Positions 6,925 through 14,594 of a stretch of DNA of 25,195 nt are shown here, in pieces. The notes beneath the pieces were generated by a model that did no database searches, was not told the origin of the DNA, and worked only from the letters and a program-made list of their open reading frames with translations. The position numbers and the translations under genes were made by a program. This DNA is from Bacteroidota bacterium. GTDB taxonomy: Bacteria > Bacteroidota > Ignavibacteria > UBA10030 > UBA8401. The stretch's first letter is position 1; every line of letters begins with the position of its first letter. The stretch covers positions 1 through 25,195 of the forward strand of contig JALNZH010000018.1 of NCBI GenBank assembly GCA_023229405.1, written 5' to 3'.

Positions 6925-8295
6925 ATGCGAAAACAATTTTTTGTTTTGCTCATCATTTCCGGAACGGTGTTCGGACAAAATGTACGAATTAACGTACCGT
7001 ACGAACAGTTCATGCTGAAGAACGGACTGAACGTTATTCTTCATGTGGACAAAACAACGCCGACCGTTTCCGTAAACGAATGGTTTCACGTCGGATCGGG
7101 GTATGAAAAACCGGGGCGGACCGGCTTCGCACATCTGTTCGAACATATTATGTTTGAAGGTTCGAAGAATGTTCCGGAAGGGAAGTTCGACGAATGGCTG
7201 GAAGCAGCCGGCGGATCGAACAATGGTTCTACCAATGTCGATCGAACGAATTATTTTGAAGATATTCCGAGCAATGCTCTGGAATTATCGTTGTTCCTTG
7301 ATTCGGACAGGATGGGATTTCTGTTGGACGACATATCGCAAGAGAAACTAGACGGACAACGCGATGTTGTGAAGAATGAACGGCGGCAATCCTATGAGAA
7401 TCGCCCCTATGGTTATGCCTTTCTGATGTTATTTGAATCGCTCTATCCTAAGTCGCATCCATACAGCTGGCCAACTATCGGCAGCATGGCGGATTTGAGT
7501 GCGGCATCATTAGACGACGTGAAAATTTTTTTCCGGACATATTATGCACCGAATAACGCAAGTCTGTCGATTGCCGGGGATATTGATATCGCAAACACAA
7601 AAGTAATGGTAGAAAAGTGGTTCAACGATGTGCCGATCGGGAAACCGGTTCCGCAGCAGGATAGAACAGTCGCCGCGTTGAGAGAAGAAATAAGGATGAC
7701 AGTGGAAGATCGCGTGCAGCTGCCGAGAGTATATCTAGGCTGGCTTTCGCCGGCATCATTAACGCCTGGCGATGCCGAATTGGATTTGCTGGCATCAATC
7801 CTTGCGGGTGGAAAAAATTCGCGATTGTATAAAAAATTAGTGTACGAACTTCAAATCGCTCAGGATGTTTCAGCATTCCAAGCATCGGCGAAACTCGGAT
7901 CGATCTTTGTGATCTCATCAACAGCCCGGGCCGGACATACACTGGCGGAAATTGAACAGGTGATTCAGGAGGAGATCAATGCTGTGAAAAAAGATGCTCC
8001 GGCGCTCCGGGATCTTCACCGCGCACGCAATCAGTATGAAGCAAGTTTCATTGAACGGTTAGAATCGGTAAACGGCAAAGCAGACATGTTAAATAATTAT
8101 TATTACCTGACTGGCAATCCCGATTATTTTAACGAAGATCTTGCGAGGTACTACGCAATCGATCCGCAGGATATTTCGACCGTTGCAGCGAAATACCTGA
8201 TCGATGACGGACGTGTTGTGATCAGCTTTGTCCCAAAAGGTAAAGTTGAACTTGCCGCTCAAAATTCACCGGTAGTCAGTACGGAGGGAAAATGA
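6925..8295 (+). CDS. M16 family zinc metallopeptidase (catalytic partner)
   Basis: Pitrilysin/processing-protease-like zinc peptidase, 456 aa from the chosen start. The inverted zinc motif HLFEH is at residues 70-74 (His70, Glu73, His74), and the distal ligand is in VVKNERRQ (Glu152), so the active site is complete. An N-terminal M16 domain is followed by a C-terminal M16_C domain (about 200-385). The start is set at ATG 6925 because it begins a clear signal peptide (MRKQFFVLLIISGTVFGQ) and has AGGGG five bases upstream; an in-frame ATG at 6847 would bury the signal sequence behind 26 extra residues. It overlaps the next M16 gene by 4 bp (ATGA), as expected for a two-subunit peptidase made in equal amounts. 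Probably periplasmic; substrate unknown. Confidence 0.93.
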   Translation: MRKQFFVLLIISGTVFGQNVRINVPYEQFMLKNGLNVILHVDKTTPTVSVNEWFHVGSGYEKPGRTGFAHLFEHIMFEGSKNVPEGKFDEWLEAAGGSNNGSTNVDRTNYFEDIPSNALELSLFLDSDRMGFLLDDISQEKLDGQRDVVKNERRQSYENRPYGYAFLMLFESLYPKSHPYSWPTIGSMADLSAASLDDVKIFFRTYYAPNNASLSIAGDIDIANTKVMVEKWFNDVPIGKPVPQQDRTVAALREEIRMTVEDRVQLPRVYLGWLSPASLTPGDAELDLLASILAGGKNSRLYKKLVYELQIAQDVSAFQASAKLGSIFVISSTARAGHTLAEIEQVIQEEINAVKKDAPALRDLHRARNQYEASFIERLESVNGKADMLNNYYYLTGNPDYFNEDLARYYAIDPQDISTVAAKYLIDDGRVVISFVPKGKVELAAQNSPVVSTEGK

Positions 8296-9809
8296 AAAGA
8301 ACAATGTTTACTGAAGAATGCATAATGCAAAATGAACAATCAAAAATGTATAATAGCATTATGAATTTCCTGCGAGTTAGTTTTCTTGCATTTGTTTTGC
8401 TGATCAATGCAGTGTTTGTTTCTGCTCAATCACCGGACAGAACGAAACCTCCCGTACTGGGACCCACGCCGTCGTTAAAAGTGAATACACTTCAGAAATT
8501 TACGTTGACCAATGGACTGCAGGTTGTCGTGTATGAAAAGAAGGAAGTCCCAATCATACAACTAAACCTCGTCATTAAAGCGGGAAGTGTAAACGAAACA
8601 TCCGACAAACTCGGTCTATCAGGAATGACGGCGAATATGATGGATGAAGGTGCGGCAGGGAAGTCGTCGCTGGAACTCTCCGACGAGGTTGATTTTCTCG
8701 GTGCTGATATCGGCGCAACCGGCGGCCTCCACAATAGTGCGGTAACACTCCGCTCAACTGTTTCGAAATTTGATTCCGCGCTGAAACTGTTTTCGGACAT
8801 TCTTCTGCGACCCGATTTTCCGGTAAACGAATTAGAACGGTTGAAGAAGCAATATATTACGTCACTGTTCCAGGGATTTGATCAGCCCCGGGTGATTGCA
8901 GCTGCTGCAACCTCGTTGCTTGTCTACGGCAAAGAGCATCAATACGGACGCACTACTGTAGGGAATGAAAATACGATCAACTCCTTAACAGTGGATGATT
9001 TGAAGAATTTCTATTCCATGTATTACCGGCCGAATAATGCTTTTCTGGTGGTGGTGGGAGATGTGAACGCAAAAGAAATTATTGTCAAACTGGAATCTGC
9101 TCTCGCCGGTTGGCAAAAAGGAGAGGTACTATCCGTTTCAATATCGAAGCCCAAACAAGTGGATGGCAGGACGATCTATCTGATCGACAAACCGGAAGCC
9201 GCACAATCGGTTATTCGTATTTGCCGCATTGGTGTTGACCGGAAATCGGATGATTATTTCCCGATTCTTGTTATGAATACCATCCTCGGCGGATCGTTCA
9301 CATCCCGGTTAAATTCGAACCTGCGGGAAAAAAACGGTTATGCATACGGCGCAAATTCCGGTTTTTCAATGCGTCCATTGCCCGGACCGTTCATCGCAGC
9401 GTCCGATGTGCAGACGGACAAAACCGATAAGGCGCTGCAGGAGTTTATGAAAGAACTGACTGCTATTGCCAAACCGGTTGCCGACGAAGAATTGACCAAA
9501 GCCAAAAATTTTGTTGCTCTGGGATATCCAGATAACTTCAGCAGTGTCGGATCCATTGCCTATCAGATCGGTGAAATGATCGACTACAATCTGCCCGAAA
9601 GTTATTTCAACGATTATATCGGAAAAATTCTTGCCGTAACGAAAGACGATGTGCGTCGGGTAGCAAAAAAATATATCGATACTGACGATCTGGTAATTAT
9701 TGTCGTCGGTGATAAGACGAAGGTGGAGAAGGGACTGAAAGAGTCAAAGATCGGGAAGATGATTAATCTAACACCGACCGATGTGCTGGGACCGATGCCG
9801 AAACTGTAA
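8292..9809 (+). CDS. M16 family peptidase-like protein (non-catalytic partner)
   Basis: Second half of an M16 pair, 505 aa. The M16 fold is evident (FTLTNGLQVVVYEKKEVP at 70-87; R/Y-pair region LREKNGYAYGANSGF in the C-terminal domain), but the HxxEH zinc site is replaced by sequence around GLSGMTANMMDEG (108-120) with no histidine or HxxEH. This is the usual situation for the partner subunit of two-chain M16 enzymes, which supplies substrate-binding residues. The ATG at 8292 has a strong ribosome binding site (GGAGG, 8283-8287) and overlaps the upstream stop. The hydrophobic signal sequence starts only at Met24 (ATG 8361, MNFLRVSFLAFVLLINAVF), which lacks a Shine-Dalgarno, so the product may carry a 23-residue extension encoded by repeat-like DNA. 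A terminator follows the stop. Confidence 0.9.
   Translation: MKRTMFTEECIMQNEQSKMYNSIMNFLRVSFLAFVLLINAVFVSAQSPDRTKPPVLGPTPSLKVNTLQKFTLTNGLQVVVYEKKEVPIIQLNLVIKAGSVNETSDKLGLSGMTANMMDEGAAGKSSLELSDEVDFLGADIGATGGLHNSAVTLRSTVSKFDSALKLFSDILLRPDFPVNELERLKKQYITSLFQGFDQPRVIAAAATSLLVYGKEHQYGRTTVGNENTINSLTVDDLKNFYSMYYRPNNAFLVVVGDVNAKEIIVKLESALAGWQKGEVLSVSISKPKQVDGRTIYLIDKPEAAQSVIRICRIGVDRKSDDYFPILVMNTILGGSFTSRLNSNLREKNGYAYGANSGFSMRPLPGPFIAASDVQTDKTDKALQEFMKELTAIAKPVADEELTKAKNFVALGYPDNFSSVGSIAYQIGEMIDYNLPESYFNDYIGKILAVTKDDVRRVAKKYIDTDDLVIIVVGDKTKVEKGLKESKIGKMINLTPTDVLGPMPKL
8314..8366 (+). repeat. Repeat-like AATGnA-rich segment at the start of the M16 partner gene
   Basis: The stretch is built from degenerate, overlapping units such as GAATGCATAATGC, AAAATGAACAAT, AAAATGTATAAT and GCATTATGAAT. 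It resembles the AATGAATAATGCATAATG-like low-complexity repeats often found between genes in this group and in cyanobacteria (established observation, identity here inferred). Here it lies between a strong ribosome binding site plus ATG (8292) and the signal peptide start (8361), and it stays in frame. Confidence 0.45.
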
Positions 9810-9833
9810 AATTACTCCGAAAGAAAAGTAATA

Positions 9834-9874
9834 AATGTCACACCGAGATATATCGAAGTGTGACATTATTTTTA
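9834..9874 (+). terminator. Rho-independent terminator after the M16 pair
   Basis: AATGTCACAC (9834-9843) pairs perfectly with GTGTGACATT (9858-9867), with an inner CGA/TCG pairing, followed by ATTTTTAT. It starts 24 bp after the M16 stop and separates that operon from nuoJ. Confidence 0.85.
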
Positions 9875-9951
9875 TGGCGTGGGGAGGCACCGTGTTTGAT
9901 CCGTTTGCAATTTCTGGTTCCGGGAATTTCTGATTTTCAGGGGAAATTCTT

Positions 9952-9982
9952 TTGCTTCTCAAGTGAAGTAACCTTATATTTA
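9952..9982 (+). promoter_or_regulatory. Candidate promoter for nuoJKLMN (Bacteroidota-type)
   Basis: TTG at 9952-9954, exactly 20 bases, then TATATTTA at 9975-9982, matching the Bacteroidota primary-sigma pattern TTG-N19-21-TAnnTTTG at all but the last base. It lies between the upstream terminator and nuoJ, about 45 bp before the ATG. Pattern match only. Confidence 0.45.
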
Positions 9983-10026
9983 CCAGTCAAATTTCAACAA
10001 TCACGTACACTATATCCGTTTTCCCG

Positions 10027-10542
10027 ATGACTTTTGAACAAGGTGTGTTTTATTTTCTCGCAAGTGTTACGGTCTTTTCTGCAGTGATGATGCTTCTGCA
10101 GCGAAATCCGGTCAACAGCGCTCTCTATCTTATCCTTAATTTCTTCTGCCTCGGCGGCCTCTATCTTACACTGAATGCACAATTTATTGCTCTGGTACAC
10201 ATTCTTGTGTATGCCGGCGCGATCATGGTGTTATTCCTGTTTGTCATTATGTTGCTCAATTTGGGTGATGACAAACGTCTGGTGGAACATTTAGGTCTGA
10301 GAATGTATCTCGGAATAGCATTTTCTTCCGGACTATTGATTGAATTGCTGTATATCTTTGGATTTAGCAGCCCGATGAATATTTCAGAACTCTCCCCGGC
10401 TTCCGTCGAGATGGGAACAGTGGAGTACATCGGCAAAGTGTTGTTTACAAAATTCCTTTTCCCGTTCGAAATAACATCATTCCTATTGCTCGCCGCAATT
10501 ATCGGTGCTGTATTGCTGGCGAAGAAAAAATTAGTTCAATAA
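10027..10542 (+). CDS. nuoJ: NADH-quinone oxidoreductase subunit J
   Basis: Membrane subunit J of respiratory complex I, part of the membrane arm next to the quinone-reducing module. The 171-aa protein has five predicted hydrophobic segments and the conserved core RNPVNSALYLILNFFCLGG (about 25-43) followed by QFIALVHILVYAGAIMVLF (about 51-69), where the pi-bulge/third transmembrane helix of NuoJ lies. Length is typical. ATG 10027 is the first in-frame start and gives the usual N-terminus; there is no Shine-Dalgarno (a run of T and C precedes it), as for the other nuo genes here. It is the first gene of a J-K-L-M-N block; genes A-I, which encode the NADH, Fe-S and quinone modules, are not upstream, where a terminated peptidase operon lies. 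Confidence 0.95.
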   Translation: MTFEQGVFYFLASVTVFSAVMMLLQRNPVNSALYLILNFFCLGGLYLTLNAQFIALVHILVYAGAIMVLFLFVIMLLNLGDDKRLVEHLGLRMYLGIAFSSGLLIELLYIFGFSSPMNISELSPASVEMGTVEYIGKVLFTKFLFPFEITSFLLLAAIIGAVLLAKKKLVQ

Positions 10543-10549
10543 TTATGTA

Positions 10550-10585
10550 TAGATAGTGGGGCAGGCATTTTTCCCCGCCAATCTA
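10550..10585 (+). other. Stem-loop between nuoJ and nuoK
   Basis: TAGAT (10550-10554) pairs with ATCTA (10581-10585), and GTGGGG (10556-10561) with CCCCGC (10573-10578) including one G-U pair, leaving an 11-nt loop. No T-tract follows, so it is not a typical terminator. It begins 8 bases after the nuoJ stop and could affect mRNA processing or stability (inference). Confidence 0.45.
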
Positions 10586-10631
10586 AAGTGATGGTCAGAC
10601 ATGAACGGGTGACCCACCGCAAAAAAATATT

Positions 10632-10934
10632 ATGATCCCATTAAATCATTACCTCCTGCTTTCAGCTTTTTTATTCTCCTGCGGTGTGCTGGGAGTTGTT
10701 GTTCGTCGCAATGCCATTGTTGTTTTTATGTCCATCGAATTGATGCTGAATGCCGTCAATCTGTCGTTGATTGCATTTTCCCAATTTCTCGGAGATGCCA
10801 CCGGTCAAATGCTGGTGTTTTTTGTAATGGTAGTTGCCGCCGCTGAAGCTGCCGTCGGACTCGCGATTATTATTTCGCTCTTCAGAAATAAACAAACGGT
10901 AAACATTGATGAAATAAACATCCTAAAATGGTAA
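10632..10934 (+). CDS. nuoK: NADH-quinone oxidoreductase subunit K
   Basis: Small membrane subunit K of complex I, homologous to MrpC and mitochondrial ND4L. The 100-aa length is typical, with three transmembrane helices (about 7-24, 29-50 and 61-83). The two conserved intramembrane glutamates needed for proton transfer are present: Glu36 in MSIELMLNAVNL and Glu72 in AAAEAAVGLAI. The ATG is preceded by an A-rich stretch rather than a Shine-Dalgarno. It follows nuoJ after 89 bp containing a stem-loop, and precedes nuoL by 52 bp. Identification is secure. Confidence 0.96.
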   Translation: MIPLNHYLLLSAFLFSCGVLGVVVRRNAIVVFMSIELMLNAVNLSLIAFSQFLGDATGQMLVFFVMVVAAAEAAVGLAIIISLFRNKQTVNIDEINILKW

Positions 10935-10986
10935 TCAATTATTTTTGTAATCCTGCAATTTTGATAACCTTGTAAATATTTAAATT

Positions 10987-12918
10987 ATGTATTCACTTGC
11001 CCCATTTATTGTCCTTTCCCCCCTCCTTGGTTTTCTGATCAACGGATTCTTCGGACGCAAAATCAAAAATGAAACGATCGTCGGCAGTATTGGCACACTG
11101 GCAGTTGCATCATCGTTTATTATCGCGTTGCTTATTTTTATTGAAATGCTCGGATCGCCGGCGGAGGAGCGGAAGCACATTGTTACCGCATTCGAGTGGA
11201 TCGCGGCCGGAACATTTTCGGCAAATGTCGCTTTTCAGGTTGATCAACTCTCCATATTAATGACACTGATTGTCACCGGCGTCGGAAGTTTAATTCACCT
11301 CTATTCTATCGGATATATGCATGGTGATGCAGGGTTCTGGAGATTCTTCACCTATTTAAACCTCTTTATCTTTGCCATGCTCAATCTTGTATTGGCAGAT
11401 AACTATTTATTGATGTTCCTCGGCTGGGAAGGGGTGGGATTGTGTTCGTATTTGCTGATTGGTTTCTGGTATGACAGAAATTTTGAAAAAGGAACAACGG
11501 GCGATGCGGCAAAAAAAGCGTTTATCGTCAATCGTATCGGCGACTTCGGATTTCTACTTGCCATGTTTCTCATCTTCAACACCTTCGGATCGCTTACGTA
11601 TGAAACAGTATTTGCGCAAGCAGCAGGATTTTCCGTCGGCGACAACGTAATGTTCTGGATCACCTTATTAATGTTCATCGGTGCAACCGGAAAATCGGCA
11701 CAGATTCCGTTGTATGTCTGGCTTCCGGATGCGATGGCGGGTCCAACTCCTGTCTCTGCGCTGATCCACGCTGCTACGATGGTTACGGCTGGTATCTACA
11801 TGGTGGCACGCAGTTCCATCTTGTATGCATTGGCCCCTTCAACAATGGAAATCGTCGCAATCATCGGTCTGTTGACTGCATTCTTTGCAGGAACAATCGG
11901 TCTTGTGCAGAATGATATTAAAAAAGTATTGGCGTATTCCACCGTCAGTCAGTTGGGATATATGTTCCTCGGCGTTGGTGTCGGCGCGTTTTCCGCCGGT
12001 CTGTTCCATGTAATGACGCATGCATTTTTTAAAGCGTTGCTCTTCCTTGGTTCCGGCGCAGTAATTCATGCAATGCATGATGAGCAGGATATTCAGAAAA
12101 TGGGCGGTCTGCAAAAATTTATGCCGTGGACATTCCGCACATTCGCCATTGGTTCGTTTGCCATTGCCGGATTCCCGTTGCTCTCTGGCTTTTTCTCCAA
12201 AGACGAAATTTTATGGAAAGCGTATACAGATGGTGCGCCGTGGATGTGGCTGATCGCCGCACTTGCAGCCGGTATTACGGCGTTCTATATGTTCCGTCTT
12301 GTCTCGCTGACATTTCTCGGTAAAGAACGGTTCGATCTTCACCACGTGCACCCACATGAAGCGCCGCAGACAATGCTGATTCCTTTGCTCGTGCTGGCGT
12401 TCTTCTCGATCGTGGGCGGATATGTCGGTATTCCGCATGTGCTGGGTGGTCATAATTATTTTGAAGAGTTTTTAGAACCGGTGTTTGCCGGTGCTAATGC
12501 AAAGTTAATGATGCCGATGCACGATTCAGCAGCGTTAGAGCTTGGATTGATGGGGACATCGGTAGCAATCGGACTGCTTGGTATCTACGCAGGGTGGAAG
12601 ATCTTTACTCAGAAGATGGAAATTGCAGAGAATGTCGCCAAACGGTTTTCGGGGCTCCACAAAATATTATGGAATAAATATTTTGTAGATGAAGCATATG
12701 ATGCCGTCGTCGTGAATCCCATCAAAACGACATCCGAAAAATTCCTGTGGAAAATTTTCGATGTGAAGATTATCGATAACACGTTGAATTTTTCAGCGAA
12801 ATTTGTTGAAGCAACGTCGAATATTTTCCGACGTATTCAGACTGGCGTCGTGCAAAGTTACGCGATCGTATTTGTCGCAGGCATATTGTTCGTCATCGGC
12901 TATTTAATGGTGTGGTAA
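10987..12918 (+). CDS. nuoL: NADH-quinone oxidoreductase subunit L
   Basis: Largest antiporter-like proton-pumping subunit of complex I, 643 aa, within the usual range. Mrp-antiporter motifs are clear: FLGWEGVGLCSYLLIGFW, with the key Glu148; GATGKSAQIPLYVWLPDAM, with Lys236 preceding the broken helix; GPTPVSALIHAATMVTAGIY (252-271); and the second half with VQNDIKKVLAYSTVSQLGY (about 308-326), Lys-rich and characteristic. The C-terminal region (about 490-643) with a final hydrophobic segment corresponds to the lateral helix and its anchor. The start ATG lies in an AT-rich context without a Shine-Dalgarno, 52 bp after nuoK. The 98 bp to nuoM show no terminator. Identification is secure. Confidence 0.97.
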   Translation: MYSLAPFIVLSPLLGFLINGFFGRKIKNETIVGSIGTLAVASSFIIALLIFIEMLGSPAEERKHIVTAFEWIAAGTFSANVAFQVDQLSILMTLIVTGVGSLIHLYSIGYMHGDAGFWRFFTYLNLFIFAMLNLVLADNYLLMFLGWEGVGLCSYLLIGFWYDRNFEKGTTGDAAKKAFIVNRIGDFGFLLAMFLIFNTFGSLTYETVFAQAAGFSVGDNVMFWITLLMFIGATGKSAQIPLYVWLPDAMAGPTPVSALIHAATMVTAGIYMVARSSILYALAPSTMEIVAIIGLLTAFFAGTIGLVQNDIKKVLAYSTVSQLGYMFLGVGVGAFSAGLFHVMTHAFFKALLFLGSGAVIHAMHDEQDIQKMGGLQKFMPWTFRTFAIGSFAIAGFPLLSGFFSKDEILWKAYTDGAPWMWLIAALAAGITAFYMFRLVSLTFLGKERFDLHHVHPHEAPQTMLIPLLVLAFFSIVGGYVGIPHVLGGHNYFEEFLEPVFAGANAKLMMPMHDSAALELGLMGTSVAIGLLGIYAGWKIFTQKMEIAENVAKRFSGLHKILWNKYFVDEAYDAVVVNPIKTTSEKFLWKIFDVKIIDNTLNFSAKFVEATSNIFRRIQTGVVQSYAIVFVAGILFVIGYLMVW

Positions 12919-13016
12919 CCCAACGACAGAATTATTTTGATACCCAGAATTCTCATAAAGAGAACGATATCGATTACATAATTCTGAAATTTTGAAAATC
13001 CTCAGAATTTTATACA

Positions 13017-14555
13017 ATGCAAAATATCCTTACTTATACGCTTTTTTCTCCGCTCGTCGGAATTCTTCTGCTTCTCTTCATCAACAAAGAGAAACAGAGT
13101 CTCATTAAATATATCGGTATTGCGACATCGTTTGTTACGTTCGGGCTTTCGTTGGCTGCCTATTTTGGATTTGATGCGGCGAACACTCAAATGCAATTCG
13201 TCGAACAATATCCCTGGATAGCAGGATTGGATATTTCATATTTTGTGGGCGTGGATGGCTTTTCGATTTTGCTTGTTGTGCTAACAACATTTCTGACGCC
13301 CATTGCGCTTATTGCATCGTGGGAATCGATTACCGATCGATTGAAAGAATACGTTGCATTCATGCTGATGTTGGAAGTCGGAATGCTCGGGGTATTTTTA
13401 GCGGTTGATCTCTTCTTGTTTTATGTCTTCTGGGAAGCAATGTTAATTCCGATGTATTTTATCATCGGTATCTGGGGCGGGAAGGATCGTATCTACGCTG
13501 CGGTGAAGTTTTTTATCTATACAATGGCCGGTTCACTATTGATGCTGATCGCAATTCTATGGCTCGGATATTATGCTTCAACGATTCCGGGTGGATACTT
13601 TACTACGAATCTTCAAAAACTATATGCCATCGCACCCGGTGCGCCGATGGGAATACAAACGTGGATGTTTCTTGCCTTCACGCTTTCGTTCGCGATTAAA
13701 GTTCCGTTATTCCCGCTTCACACTTGGCTGCCTGATGCACACGTTCAAGCACCAACTGCTGGATCATTTATTCTGGCCGGTGTTCTTTTGAAAATGGGAA
13801 CGTATGGTCTCATCCGTTTTTGCCTGCCACTTTTCCCGCTGGCGTCGTTTCAGTTTACTCCGCTCCTTGCAACGCTGTCGGTGATTGGCATTGTGTATGG
13901 CGCACTGGTGGCAATGGTGCAGACGGACGTGAAAAAACTGGTTGCCTACTCGTCGGTGAGTCACTTAGGTTTTGTGGTGCTCGGTATTTTCTCGATGACG
14001 GAAGAGGGGATTCAAGGCGCGATGATCCAAATGATCAATCACGGGCTTTCCACCGGGGCGTTATTCCTTTTGGTCGGCATGATATACGATCGCCGGCATA
14101 CCCGTGAGATTTCGCAGTTTGGTGGATTGGCGAAAGTGATGCCGGTCTTTTCGTCCATCTTTATGATTGTCACTTTGTCGTCAATCGGTTTACCAGGATT
14201 GAACGGTTTTGTGGGCGAATTTTTAATCCTTCTGGGATCTTTCAATTCAGTGTTTTTTGGATCATACGTCTATGCTGCGATAGCGGCGACAGGTGTAATT
14301 TTTTCGGCGGTGTATATGCTCTGGATGGTACAACGTGTGTTCTTTGGAAAAATTACACATGACGAAAACCGTTCGTTGCTGGATTTGACGAAACGGGAGA
14401 TTGCATTGTTGATCCCAGTACTGTTGTTTATTGTTTGGATCGGTGTATATCCGTCAACATTCTTACAATCGTCAGCCGCATCCACGAAACAGGTGGTGAC
14501 GCAGATGCAAAATGCGAAGAGCGGGAATGTGACGCCCGCGATTCCAATGAAATAA
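13017..14555 (+). CDS. nuoM: NADH-quinone oxidoreductase subunit M
   Basis: Second antiporter-like subunit of complex I's membrane arm (ND4 homologue), 512 aa, normal length. Key features are FWEAMLIPMYFIIGIWGG with Glu140, SFAIKVPLFPLHTWLPDAHV with Lys228, APTAGSFILAGVLLKMGTYG (about 245-264), and VQTDVKKLVAYSSVSHLGF (about 301-319) in the second half. It has about fourteen hydrophobic segments. The N-terminal start gives the expected first helix; the ATG has no Shine-Dalgarno. It is 98 bp downstream of nuoL and 39 bp upstream of nuoN in the same direction, consistent with one transcript. Identification is secure. Confidence 0.97.
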   Translation: MQNILTYTLFSPLVGILLLLFINKEKQSLIKYIGIATSFVTFGLSLAAYFGFDAANTQMQFVEQYPWIAGLDISYFVGVDGFSILLVVLTTFLTPIALIASWESITDRLKEYVAFMLMLEVGMLGVFLAVDLFLFYVFWEAMLIPMYFIIGIWGGKDRIYAAVKFFIYTMAGSLLMLIAILWLGYYASTIPGGYFTTNLQKLYAIAPGAPMGIQTWMFLAFTLSFAIKVPLFPLHTWLPDAHVQAPTAGSFILAGVLLKMGTYGLIRFCLPLFPLASFQFTPLLATLSVIGIVYGALVAMVQTDVKKLVAYSSVSHLGFVVLGIFSMTEEGIQGAMIQMINHGLSTGALFLLVGMIYDRRHTREISQFGGLAKVMPVFSSIFMIVTLSSIGLPGLNGFVGEFLILLGSFNSVFFGSYVYAAIAATGVIFSAVYMLWMVQRVFFGKITHDENRSLLDLTKREIALLIPVLLFIVWIGVYPSTFLQSSAASTKQVVTQMQNAKSGNVTPAIPMK

Positions 14556-14594
14556 GGTGTCACCTTTCATTACGATATTAACGAAGAATTAACT

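Noticed and set aside
14556..14594. Short GGTGTCACC palindrome between nuoM and nuoN
   Set aside because: Only nine bases and no T-tract; too small to call a regulatory element.
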